A stretch of DNA of 64,000 nucleotides from Saprospiraceae bacterium (GTDB taxonomy: Bacteria; Bacteroidota; Bacteroidia; Chitinophagales; Saprospiraceae), in contig JAEUUU010000021.1 in NCBI GenBank assembly GCA_016787345.1, positions 1-64,000 of the forward strand, given 5' to 3'. Positions 24,791 through 34,100 of the stretch are shown one piece after another. The position numbers and the translations under genes were made by a program. The stretch's first letter is position 1; the number at the start of each line of letters is the position of its first letter. The notes under the pieces are model-generated. The model searched no databases, had not been told where the DNA came from, and saw only the letters and a list, made by a program, of their open reading frames with translations.

Positions 24791-26247
24791 CATTTTTCCA
24801 GCATTTCCCGGTCGTCAAAGGGGTGTTTGACGCCGTTGATGTCCTGATATTTTTCGTGTCCTTTACCGGCGACGAGTATGATATCGCCCGGGCCGGCGAG
24901 GCGGACAGCGGTTTTAATGGCTTGTTCGCGGTTTTCAATGGTCAGTGTTTTTTTCAGGTCTTCGGGTGTCAGGCCGGCCTCCATATCGCGGAGAATGGCT
25001 TGCGGGTCTTCGGTGCGCGGGTTGTCGCTGGTGAGGATAGCCTGGTCGCTCATGCGGGCGGCCACCTGTGCCATGACGGGCCTTTTGGTTTTATCGCGAT
25101 CGCCGCCACAACCGAGCACGGTAATGACTTTGCTGCCGCGTTTTTTGAGTTTCTGGATGGTTTCGAGCACTTTTTCCACGGCGTCGGGGGTATGGGCGTA
25201 GTCGACGATTCCAATACAGCCCGCTTTTTCAGGGTGTACCACGTAATCGAAGCGTCCTTCGGCGCCGCGCAGGTCGCTGAGTACAGTGAGTGTCGCCTGT
25301 TTGTCTATTCCCAACTGCTGTGCGACCCCGTACACCGCCAGCAGGTTGTAGGCATTGAATTCGCCGATCAGGCGGGCATGAAAGTCCTCGTCGTCGAGAC
25401 GGAGATGCAGGCCGCTCAGGGCGTTTTCAATGATCTTGGCTTTATACACCGACGGCGTTTTGAGGCCATAGGTCAAGGTGCGGGCACGTGTATTTTGCAA
25501 CATAAACTTGCCGTTGCGGTCGTCGGCATTGGTCAGGGCAAAGGCTTCGGCCGGCAAATCGTCGAACAATTGCTTCTTGGCGTCGCGATAAGCGGCGAAA
25601 GTGCCGTGGTAGTCGAGGTGATCGTGGGTCAGATTGGTAAACACCGCCCCGGCAAACCTCGCCCCGGCGATCCGCCGCTGATGAATGGCATGGCTGCTGG
25701 TTTCCATAAACACGTATTCGCAACCGGCATCGGCCATTTGCCGCAATAGCGCCTGCAGGCGGACGGCATCCGGGGTAGTATGTGTGCTGGGCGTGATCTG
25801 TTCTCCGATCCGGTTTTCCACTGTACCGATCAATCCGCAGCGGTACCCCAAACGGGTGAAACACTGCCAAAGCAGGGTGGTCACCGTGGTTTTGCCGTTG
25901 GTTCCCGTGACGGCAACGAGGGTCAATTGCTCCGAAGGCCGGCCATAAAAATTGGCGGCGACCCGGCCCAGCGCCTCGGCGGAATCCGCGACGCGCAGGA
26001 AGGTTGCCGGCTGACGGGTATCGGCAAGCGGGTTCTGATACAGAACAGCCGCCGCGCCTTTTTCGAGCGCCATCGGGATATAATCATGCCCGTCGGCCCC
26101 GGCTCCCTGCACCGCCACGAACAGATCGCCGGCTTGTACCTGACGGCTGTCGAAACGGATCGCATTGATCGCAACCGTACGCGGGTCGGGACCAGTCGAT
26201 TCCAGGATTTCTATGCTGGAAAGTATGTCAAAGAGCGTTTTAGGCAT
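24766..26247 (-). CDS. murE: UDP-MurNAc-L-Ala-D-Glu--meso-diaminopimelate ligase MurE
   Basis: A cytoplasmic ligase of 493 aa that adds the third stem residue. It has the N-terminal UDP-sugar domain with FDSRQVQAGDLFVAVQG, the P-loop VAVTGTNGKTTVTTLLW, TNLTHDHLDYHG and, decisive for substrate, LTSDNPRTEDP: the DNPR motif marks meso-diaminopimelate as the added amino acid. The C-terminus ending DREMLEKWFIRVDKG is unusual: the last seven residues (FIRVDKG) are encoded by the arm of the neighbouring tandem repeat, so the native tail was replaced or extended by repeat growth. ftsI lies 6 nt upstream. Confidence 0.96.
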   Translation of the reverse strand: MPKTLFDILSSIEILESTGPDPRTVAINAIRFDSRQVQAGDLFVAVQGAGADGHDYIPMALEKGAAAVLYQNPLADTRQPATFLRVADSAEALGRVAANFYGRPSEQLTLVAVTGTNGKTTVTTLLWQCFTRLGYRCGLIGTVENRIGEQITPSTHTTPDAVRLQALLRQMADAGCEYVFMETSSHAIHQRRIAGARFAGAVFTNLTHDHLDYHGTFAAYRDAKKQLFDDLPAEAFALTNADDRNGKFMLQNTRARTLTYGLKTPSVYKAKIIENALSGLHLRLDDEDFHARLIGEFNAYNLLAVYGVAQQLGIDKQATLTVLSDLRGAEGRFDYVVHPEKAGCIGIVDYAHTPDAVEKVLETIQKLKKRGSKVITVLGCGGDRDKTKRPVMAQVAARMSDQAILTSDNPRTEDPQAILRDMEAGLTPEDLKKTLTIENREQAIKTAVRLAGPGDIILVAGKGHEKYQDINGVKHPFDDREMLEKWFIRVDKG

Positions 26248-26253
26248 AGGTGT

Positions 26254-28392
26254 CTATTCCAAATACAATACGCAAGTAGTGTTATTCGCCCGGGTTCCGG
26301 GTGCAAGGCTCTGGCGGGCAACTTTGCCGACGCCCTGTACCTTGACTTTGCAGCCGCGGTTTTCGAGCAAATAGATGGCATCTTTCAGCCCCATTCCCAC
26401 CACCGACGGCACGGTTTTGTCGGCCACGAGGCGGGTGCGGAGGATGAGTGAATCGTTGCGGGCCGAAAGGGAGACCCAATCGGGCAACTTGTCCGATTCG
26501 TACCAGGGCATATTCAGCCATTCCAGTGCATTGCGCACGTCGCGTTTCTGGCCCGCATTGAGGCTGGGCAGATCGGCCGTGGCCAGTTTGGTTTTCGGCT
26601 GAATCGGCTGGTGCAATTCGGGTTTCATGGCAAAACAGCGATCGGCGATAGCCCGAAATACCGGGGCAGCGACCTCGGCGCCGTGATAGCCGGCGCGTTT
26701 TGGCTCGCTGATGACTACGATGCAAGAATACACGGGATCGTCGGCCGGGAAAAAACCGCAAAAACCAGCCTGGTGACGGATGCCCGCATCGGCTTTGAAT
26801 TTGTGGTAGTTCAACTGGGCCGTACCCGTTTTGCCGGCGATCGTGTACTTGGACGGCCGTATGTTTTTTGCCGTACCGGTCAGCACGACCTCCTTGAGCA
26901 ATTCGTGGGCTTTTCGGATAGTGCCCCGGCTGGCGATACTGCGACGCACCACGTAGGGTTGAAATTCTTTCACCGGCTTGCCGTAGCGTTCGATGCGCTG
27001 TACCAGATAAGGGCGCATCATGCGGCCGTCGTTGGCCACAGCGTTGTAGAACTGGAGCAATTGCAGCGGCGACAACAAGAGTTCGTACCCGATGCTCATC
27101 CAGGGCAAGGTGGTTCCCGACCACTCGCTCTTGGGATCGCCGGGTTGCTTGATGTAGGGTTTCTCTTCCCCACCGACTTCGATTTCGGTGGTTTGGTCGA
27201 GCCCGAAACTTTCGAGGCGTTTGACAAATGCCGCGGACTTGCGGTTGTCGCCGTAGTATTTCTGGACGAGTGAGGCAGTGCCCACGTTCGACGACTGGGC
27301 GAAGATGTCGCGGATAGTCATCGAGTCCTGGCCATGCGGCACGGCATCGAGCAATTCTTCGTCGTAAAACTTCATTTTCCCCTTGTAAACAGGGATTTTT
27401 TCGTCAAAATCGTCGAGATGACCGTCTTCAACCATGGCCATGAAGGAAGCCAGTTTGAACATGGAACCCGGCTCCACGCGTTCGCCCACGGCGTAATTGA
27501 AGGTTTCCCACCAACCTTCCGGCGTACGGCCGATATTGGCGATGGCTCGCACCGCGCCGGTTTTAACTTCCATGACGATCGCGCAGCCGTGGTCGGCATC
27601 GTGCGTTTCGCAGGCTTTCAACAGGGCCGATTCGGCGGCATCCTGAATATTGATGTCGATGGTAGTCACCAGATCGTCGCCGGCCCGGGGTTCTATTTCG
27701 GCCAGGTCGTTGATCGGGATATACATATCGCCGGGCACCCTGAGCATCATCTGTTTGCCCTGCGAGCCGCCGAGCACCTTGTCGAACGCGCCTTCGAGCC
27801 CCACGGGCAATGCACCTTCGCGCACGTAGCCGATGGTACGCTGGGCCAGAATTTTGAAAGGCCGGTCGCGCTTCGGTTTTTGTTCCACGATCAGGCCACC
27901 CTTATTGCGCCCCAGTCGGAAAATGGGGAAGTTTTTGATTTGCAGCATTTTAGGATACGGCACATCCATAGCGATGGGCACGTAGCGAATGCCGCGGGTA
28001 TTGTCGGGGTAAATATTGCGCAGCGAGTCGAGCCAGAGTTTGTAGGCGCCGGGCGTGTAGTGCTGATCAACATAGGTCGACAACAAAAACGCCAGACTGT
28101 CCAGACCTTCTTCAAAAACCTGATTAGTCAAACCCTCGGCCTTGGCATCGAAGTGAATATCGAAATAGGGCACCGAGGTGGCCAGCAGACTGCCGTCGTC
28201 GGCCAGGATATTGCCCCGGTCGGCGTAAACGTCTACAAATTTCAAATAAAGACTATCCGATTTCGCCTGCCATTTAGGCGCTTCCACCACCGACAGCTGG
28301 TACAAACGGCCGAATATCAAAAGCCCTGCGACCAGCGTCAGAAACGCCACCACATAGAGATTGAGCAGGACTTCGTTTTTAATATTCAGCAT
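26254..28392 (-). CDS. ftsI: Septal penicillin-binding protein FtsI (PBP3 type) with PASTA domain
   Basis: A 712-aa class B PBP, the transpeptidase partner of FtsW. It has one N-terminal membrane helix (VVAFLTLVAGLLIFGRLY), a pedestal domain with RGNILADDGSLLATS, and a transpeptidase domain carrying all three active-site motifs: SMFK (Ser near 310), SSN (about 368) and KTGT (about 519). The C-terminal PASTA domain (VPSVVGMGLKDAIYLLENRGCKV) is typical of FtsI from Bacteroidota. The protein is the expected beta-lactam target. ftsL is upstream, separated by a repeat element. Confidence 0.95.
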   Translation of the reverse strand: MLNIKNEVLLNLYVVAFLTLVAGLLIFGRLYQLSVVEAPKWQAKSDSLYLKFVDVYADRGNILADDGSLLATSVPYFDIHFDAKAEGLTNQVFEEGLDSLAFLLSTYVDQHYTPGAYKLWLDSLRNIYPDNTRGIRYVPIAMDVPYPKMLQIKNFPIFRLGRNKGGLIVEQKPKRDRPFKILAQRTIGYVREGALPVGLEGAFDKVLGGSQGKQMMLRVPGDMYIPINDLAEIEPRAGDDLVTTIDINIQDAAESALLKACETHDADHGCAIVMEVKTGAVRAIANIGRTPEGWWETFNYAVGERVEPGSMFKLASFMAMVEDGHLDDFDEKIPVYKGKMKFYDEELLDAVPHGQDSMTIRDIFAQSSNVGTASLVQKYYGDNRKSAAFVKRLESFGLDQTTEIEVGGEEKPYIKQPGDPKSEWSGTTLPWMSIGYELLLSPLQLLQFYNAVANDGRMMRPYLVQRIERYGKPVKEFQPYVVRRSIASRGTIRKAHELLKEVVLTGTAKNIRPSKYTIAGKTGTAQLNYHKFKADAGIRHQAGFCGFFPADDPVYSCIVVISEPKRAGYHGAEVAAPVFRAIADRCFAMKPELHQPIQPKTKLATADLPSLNAGQKRDVRNALEWLNMPWYESDKLPDWVSLSARNDSLILRTRLVADKTVPSVVGMGLKDAIYLLENRGCKVKVQGVGKVARQSLAPGTRANNTTCVLYLE

Positions 28393-28404
28393 GGCTGGAC
28401 AGAT

Positions 28405-28581
28405 ATTCGGTTATTTGGTTATTTGGTTATTTGGTTATTTGGTTATTTGGTTATTTGGTTATGCGGTTATGCGGTGAATTGGTTATGCGGTGAATAGATT
28501 AAATCGAGAGCAGCAACAACCCTTTTATTAACCACCTCACCAATTCACCGCATAACCAAACAACTAATTCACCGCATAACC
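28405..28581. repeat. Inverted-repeat element with GGTTATTT/GGTTATGCGG arms
   Basis: The left arm (28409-28496) holds about six TTATTTGG units, then GGTTATGCGG and GGTGAAT units. The core GAGAGCAGCAACAACCC is at 28506-28522. The right arm (28527-28581) is the complement (CACCGCATAACC twice) and ends one base before the ftsL stop codon. It fills the ftsI-ftsL gap. Confidence 0.85.
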
Positions 28582-28887
28582 TTAATTTTCTATAATCTTC
28601 GGCCCTTCCGGATCCAGATTCAGGCCGGCCGATTCGAGGCTGGCATCCATCTGCGATTGAAGGGATTTATACATGGTTTCGCTCTTAATAGAGGTGTACT
28701 CCCATTTGAGTTCCTTGATTTCTTTTTGCAGTTGTTGAATGCGCCGTACTCCGGTTTCGGAGAAATGCGCATTGGCGATATACACGATAGCCAGAAAACC
28801 CAGGAACAGCACGTAGGTAAAGTTGCCGAACACCAATTGGGTGGTGTGCTGGCTGACGTTGAGATATCCGAGGAGTTTGTTGGCCAT
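28582..28887 (-). CDS. ftsL: FtsL-like division protein
   Basis: A 101-aa bitopic protein with a short cytoplasmic N-terminus, one membrane helix (YVLFLGFLAIVYIANA) and a periplasmic coiled coil (VRRIQQLQKEIKELKWEYTS), ending in an acidic tail. Size, topology and the position between rsmH and ftsI match the FtsL of the FtsQLB complex that activates FtsWI. Sequence identity among FtsL proteins is low, so the name rests on architecture and context. Confidence 0.8.
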   Translation of the reverse strand: MANKLLGYLNVSQHTTQLVFGNFTYVLFLGFLAIVYIANAHFSETGVRRIQQLQKEIKELKWEYTSIKSETMYKSLQSQMDASLESAGLNLDPEGPKIIEN

Positions 28888-29075
28888 GATTTGGATGTAT
28901 ATTGGTCAAACAGGTTTAGCCGGCTGTTGTGTCGTACACATCAGTCGGCCGATTGTATGCCCGTAATGAATCGGGGGTAATCAGGCGCCCTTCATTCGCT
29001 TGTTGCGATGAGCGCGGGAGGAGGTCGACTATTATACTTTTGAACAGCTTCATTATTCAGAGGGTTTCGGGTGCA

Positions 29076-30008
29076 TTATTCGTCCGGTCGGCCCCGCGCC
29101 TTTTCCCCGACGCGCAGTTTGGCGCTTCGGGCGCGGGCGTTACGTTGAATTTCTGCATCCATGGGTTCGATCGCCTTTTTGGTGATGATGTTCCACGGCC
29201 TGGCGATGTTGCCGTAGAAATCTTTTTGTACCTGACCTTCGGGGTCGCCTGTTTTCAGAAAATTCTTGACCAGGCGGTCCTCGATGGAGTGATAAGCAAT
29301 GACGGCCAGACGGCCACCGGGAGCGAGCATTTCGAGTGCATCGGCGAGGAAATCGCGCAGGGCGCCCACTTCGTCGTTGACTTCCATGCGGAGGGCCTGG
29401 AAGACCTGCGAGAGGTAGCGCCAGCGTTCGCCCATGGCGAGCGGCTCGCAGAGGGCTACGAGTTCGCCGGTGGTGCGGAAGGCTTTTTTCTCGCGATGCT
29501 GCACGATGGCCTGAGCCAGGGTACGGGCGTTGCGCACTTCGCCGTATTCGCTCAGCACTCTTTGCAAATCATTGGCAGAGAAGGTGTTGAGCACGTCGGC
29601 GGCGCTGCGTTCGTCCTGAGGATTCATGCGCATGTCGAGCGATGCATCGAAGCGGTAGCTGAAACCGCGCTCCGGGGTATCGATCTGGTAACTACTCACG
29701 CCGAGGTCGGCGAGGATACCGTCGATGGTTGCGGGAGGCTGGCCCTCTACCCGAAGGCTGCGTTTGAGGTGCCGGAAATTGCTGTCCACAAACACGAAGC
29801 GTTCGTCGCCGGCAAAAGGCACCTGTTGCGCATTGGCTGCCGCGTCGTCGTCCTGGTCAAAGGCATAAAGGCGACCGTTGTCGCCCAGCCGGCTTAGTAT
29901 GCCCCGCGAGTGTCCGCCGCCGCCGAATGTTGCATCGACGTACACCCCGTCGGGACGGATGTGCAGCGCATCGAGCGATTCGGAGAAAAGGACGGGCTCA
30001 TGGTACAT
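29076..30008 (-). CDS. rsmH: 16S rRNA (cytosine(1402)-N(4))-methyltransferase RsmH
   Basis: A 310-aa SAM-dependent enzyme that methylates N4 of C1402 in the ribosomal P-site region. The start MYHEPVLFSESLDAL, the SAM motif VDATFGGGGHSRGIL, AFDQDDDA, GILADLGVSSYQIDTPERGFSYRFD and the C-terminal LAVIAYHSIEDRLVKNF are all diagnostic of the family (formerly MraW). Its ATG lies one base after the mraZ stop, the usual second place in a dcw operon. A 188-nt stretch with no recognisable feature separates it from ftsL. Confidence 0.97.
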   Translation of the reverse strand: MYHEPVLFSESLDALHIRPDGVYVDATFGGGGHSRGILSRLGDNGRLYAFDQDDDAAANAQQVPFAGDERFVFVDSNFRHLKRSLRVEGQPPATIDGILADLGVSSYQIDTPERGFSYRFDASLDMRMNPQDERSAADVLNTFSANDLQRVLSEYGEVRNARTLAQAIVQHREKKAFRTTGELVALCEPLAMGERWRYLSQVFQALRMEVNDEVGALRDFLADALEMLAPGGRLAVIAYHSIEDRLVKNFLKTGDPEGQVQKDFYGNIARPWNIITKKAIEPMDAEIQRNARARSAKLRVGEKARGRPDE

Positions 30009-30009
30009 A

Positions 30010-30489
30010 CTATGCTTCTTCTTCGGTTTCGCCGACCTCGCCGCCCATCACCTGGTTGGCCAGGTCGGCAAAGTCGTTGGGATTGATATTGAGCATGGAC
30101 TGATACACCTCGGGCGCCCAGATTTCGACGCGGTCTTCCATAGAGACGAGGATGGCCTCGTCGCTCAGACCGGCGTAGTCCATGAGCGGTTTCTGAAGCA
30201 GGATGCGGTCGGCACTGTCGGTCTCCAGCGGGTAGGCGCCGAGATAGAAAGTGCGGACGAACATCCGGTTGCGGTCGTTGAAACGGTTGAGGCGGCTGAG
30301 GCGGGCAGTAATCTCGTCCCATACTTTTTTAGGATACAGGGTGAGACATTTCTCAAAGCCGCGGTTGATCACAAACGAATACCCCTCGATCCCCTCAGGC
30401 TTGTCGCCGAGTTGTCGCAGGAGAGCGGTGGGGAGCCTGAGCCGGCCTTTGTTGTCCACCGATACCGGATATTCGCCAATCAGATTCAT
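30010..30489 (-). CDS. mraZ: Transcriptional repressor MraZ
   Basis: A 159-aa AbrB-like DNA-binding protein with two MraZ half-domains: MNLIGEYPVSVDNKGRLRLPTALLRQL (first) and a second copy around RILLQKPLMDYAGLSDEAILVSMEDRVEIWAPEVY. MraZ forms ring-shaped oligomers that bind direct repeats upstream of its own gene and repress the dcw operon. The C-terminal acidic tail GGEVGETEEEA is normal. It is the first gene of the cluster; a promoter with matching repeats lies about 50 nt upstream. Confidence 0.95.
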   Translation of the reverse strand: MNLIGEYPVSVDNKGRLRLPTALLRQLGDKPEGIEGYSFVINRGFEKCLTLYPKKVWDEITARLSRLNRFNDRNRMFVRTFYLGAYPLETDSADRILLQKPLMDYAGLSDEAILVSMEDRVEIWAPEVYQSMLNINPNDFADLANQVMGGEVGETEEEA

Positions 30490-30539
30490 GCTGTTTATCG
30501 ACTGATGCGGATAGAGATAGCCCTACCCTATATTCAGTG

Positions 30540-30580
30540 CCACAAATGTACTTTCTTTTTCCACATTTTCCCACAAAACG
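30540..30580 (-). promoter_or_regulatory. dcw operon promoter with MraZ-box direct repeats
   Basis: On the minus strand, TACATTTG (30550-30543) is a perfect -7 box. Upstream sit TGTGGGAAAA and TGTGGAAAAA, two direct repeats 10 nt apart, with a further GTGG overlapping the -7 box two turns downstream. The spacing and the TGG(G) core fit known MraZ boxes. A TTTG 23 nt upstream of the -7 could serve as -33. Confidence 0.65.
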
Positions 30581-30678
30581 ACACATTTCGGTCATTTTTT
30601 CATTAATTTTTAAAACCTAAAATATTAAATTGCTGTTTATCAATAATTTAAGTCATTCAACAAAATGACTAAAAAAGC

Positions 30679-30717
30679 AAAATCCGGACCGCAACGACAT
30701 GCTTCGGTCCGGATTTT
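30679..30717. terminator. Bidirectional hairpin terminator upstream of mraZ
   Basis: Stem AAAATCCGGACC / GGTCCGGATTTT around a 15-nt loop, followed by a T tract on both strands. It would isolate the dcw promoter from read-through. Confidence 0.65.
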
Positions 30718-30856
30718 TTGAATTTTACCTTAGAAAAATCTAAAAAACGCTACAAACAATCGAGCAAACAACTGTCGTGCATTAATAAGGGGAAAAAGTG
30801 GGAACAAGCGCAGGGAGAATTACCGGTGGTGGTAAAAAGTGGCGGCGGAATCCTTT

Positions 30857-31165
30857 TTTATTTGCGATATCCGATTAGTTCGATTTCCGATTTGCGATTG
30901 GATTGATGATTTTTGATTTAATAACAATCGGAAATCCTGATTCTAAAATCCAATCGCAAATCGGAAATCGAACTAATCGGATATCGGAAATAAAAACAGG
31001 AGTCGCCCCGATCATTCGGAACGACTCCTGTCGTCGTAATCTGTTCAACTCACGGCTTCCGGTCCGTTTGATGTTTTTTGATTTAAACAATCGGAAATCC
31101 TGATGCTAAAATCCAATCGCAAATCGCCAATCGAACTAATCGGATATCGCAAATAAATACAGGAG
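30857..31165. repeat. Inverted and direct repeats of a GATTTGCGATT-rich unit
   Basis: The left arm 30860-30904 and right arm 30948-30993 are near-perfect complements (units such as CCGATTAGTTCGATTTCC). A second direct copy of the right side (about 78 nt, 30925-31002) recurs at 31088-31165, offset by 163 nt with few mismatches. The block fills the space up to the stop codon of the large T9SS gene. The rest of the 680-nt gap is AT-rich and holds the mraZ promoter. Confidence 0.85.
30996..31031 (-). terminator. Terminator downstream of the FG-GAP/SprB protein gene
   Basis: Stem ACAGGAGTCG / CGACTCCTGT with an inner CCG/CGG pair; on the minus strand it is followed by TTTTTA. It lies between the two direct repeats. 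Confidence 0.6.
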
Positions 31166-31168
31166 CCC

Positions 31169-34100
31169 CTACCGCACCACCGTCACATCGCCCCGGAATT
31201 TCTCTTTGCCGCCATCGACCAGTTCCAGTTCCACGGCCCAGATGTACACACCGGGCATCACGTAATCGCCGTCGTGGCGGCCATCCCAGATGAGGCTGGC
31301 GTCGCCGGGCAGGGCATTGCGGGCTTCGTGCACAAGCGCGCCCCAGCGGTCGAAAATTTGCAGCGAATTCACCCGTGCCACGGCAGGGCCGAAGACAGGC
31401 TCGAAGCGGGCGTTCAAATCGACAGCGGCAGTAGGCGCCATGGCATTGGGGAAAAACACGTCGATCACGCGGCGTACTTCCAGCAGCATTTCATCGCCCG
31501 CCTTGCAGCCGTTTTCATCCGTGACGACCAGGCTGTAACGGATCGTCGTCAGCGGCGAAGCCAGGGGAGTGAGGCAATTGTCGCAGCTGAGGTACTCCGT
31601 GGTATTCCAGGTATACACCAGCGAATCGGTGCTGTTGGTAAAAATTTCGATTTGAAGTTCTTCCCCAAGCAAAATAGTGGTATCAGCCGGCAGTGCAAGT
31701 ACCAGTTCGGGCGGCCCCGGCACGGTCACGGTTTGTTCTTCTACGCAGCCATACACGTCCTGGGCTTGCAGATCGTACACGCCGGCTTCGAGGCCCGGGT
31801 ACTCGGTCAAACCGCTGAATCCGTTGTCGTCCAGGGCAAACAGCAGGGTACTGTCGGCCGTGGTAATCGTAATGGCGCCGTTGCTTTCACCGTAGCAGCG
31901 CACCGAGTCGGTGGCCACGTCGAACACGATGGGCGGATAAGCAATCACCTGGGCGCTGGCGGTCTGGGTACAATCGGCGGCATCGGTCAGCGTAACGGCA
32001 TAGGTCCCCGCGGGCAGGTTGTCGATCGTGGGACCGGTAGCGCCGGGCAGGTTCCAGGCGTAGTTATAGGGCGGCGTACCGCCATTGCCGGTGGCTGTGA
32101 TGACGCCCTCGGTCTGACCGCCGCAGGTAGGCGTTTCATCGAGGGAGAGCAGGAGGGCGGGCAGTACATTGAGGTTGACGGTATGGGTGGAGTCGCAGCC
32201 GTTGGCGGCAGCAAAAGTCATACGGTACACCCCGCTGCTCGATTGCGGCTGACCGAAGATCGGCACCGATTCGCCGTTACAGATCGTCAGGCTTTGCGCC
32301 GTGGCAAAGGTGTCTTTGGGCATTACCGTCACCATAACAGTAGAGTCGCAACCGGTGATAGCAGAGAGGAAAAATGTTTTTTCATCGCCCGGCAACAGAT
32401 TGAAACCGTTGTAGGGCAGGGTTTCTCCAAGGCAAACCGCCGTATCGACCTGTATCTGGAACGTACCGACCGGCGTGCCGTGCACCCGTACCGTTACAGT
32501 GGAGTCGCAGCCTTGCAGGGTTTGCAGGAAAAACGTCCGGATTGAATCCGGCTCGATGTCTACACCGTTCCAGCTGACCGTTCGGCCGTAACAGATTGTC
32601 GTATCGATGGCGTAATTAAACGTGTCATTGACCGCCAGGTAAAGCGTGTCAAAGCTTTGACAACCGTTGGCGAAACTGGCATGCAAGGTAATCAGTCCGG
32701 AACTGGGCAAAGCTGCGTTCACGGTCGGGCAAGTAGGGCAATCCACGGCATTGGCCGGCGACCAGTCGTAGAAATCAAAACCGCTTTCGGCAATTGTCAC
32801 GGTTTCGCCCTGACAAATGGTACGGTCGGCCCCGATTTGCGCCACCGTTGCGCTATCGATACCCACCACAATGGTATCCGACTGAACGATGCCGCAAATA
32901 TCGGTCACCGCCACGGCGAACACACCCGCGTCGGGCGCGACGAAACTGGTATCCGCAGAGCCATCCTGCCACTGCCAGCTCACATAGTCCTGTCCGGCAG
33001 CATCGAGGGCCAGCGTAGCGTTGTCGCAAATGAGGGTATCGACGCCGAGGTTCAACACGGGCGGGTTATAGGCATAGGAAAAAGCCACAATGTTGTTGGT
33101 AAAGGCGCACTCGCCGATGGCCGTCACCGGAAAATCGGCGGCCAGGTTGTAGGGCGTCGTTTGGGAATTGTCGTCGTTGAGCACCAGATACACCGAGTCG
33201 TTGGCGATGCGCGGGATACGAAGGGTAAAGGTGCGGCAGCTGTCTTTTTGCAGGTCGAATCCAAGCGGCGCGGCGCCGACCCAGGGTGCGGCGGTCACCT
33301 GCGGGTTGGCGGTGTAAATCGAGATCGGCGTTTGGGGCGGCAACACGTTGTCGCCGGTATTGCAGAGCGACACGGTCACGTCGAGCGAATCGCCCACGCA
33401 AACGACGTTCTGGAAACTCAGCACTCCGTCGGGAGAGGGGAACGTAGGGTTAAAATATTGGTTGAGGAACGAGTTCATCCGCAAGCTGTCGCCGATGATG
33501 TGCGGATTTTGCTGATACGCCGGCACGCTCAGGTCGTCGTTGATATTGGTGTTGAAATAGGCGTGCTGATTCCACACTTTTCGGGAGGCGATACCTGGTG
33601 AGCCCACGGCTTCGTAGGCCACGATTGAGCCGGAATAGGGCGGAACGCCCATGCCGTAAGTCGGTCCGCCGCACTGGATCACAATTTCCGTCTGGCCGTC
33701 GGCGTCCACGTCGAGTACCAGCGGGTTTTCGATGTGGGTTTCCGAAGCGCAGTCGTCCTGAAATTTGACCGTACCCGTCGCGCCTTCCAGCACTTGCAGG
33801 AAGGTCATGCCCCGGTAGATCACGTCGGCCGAACCGTCGCCGCAAAAATCGAACACACTGGAACAGGTGATGGAAGAAAGGTCGTTGGTGGAGCGAATCC
33901 ACATCACGGTGAAGTTGTTTCGAAGGGCATAAAGGCGCGGGTATCCAACAAAACTGATCTCCAGTTCGCCGTCGCCGTTGAGGTCGGCGATATTGACGCG
34001 GGAGGCGCCCTCCACCCAGTTGTTGAGCAGTTGGAACTGGCGCAGGATGGTTGGGGTCTGAATATCCCAGCAATAAACAGCATTTTGCAGGCCGCGCTTG

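Noticed and set aside
27334-28497. 387-codon open frame opposite ftsI, ending in the repeat element
   Set aside because: Antisense to FtsI; its end is a translated TTATTTGG repeat (LFGYLVIW), not protein-like.
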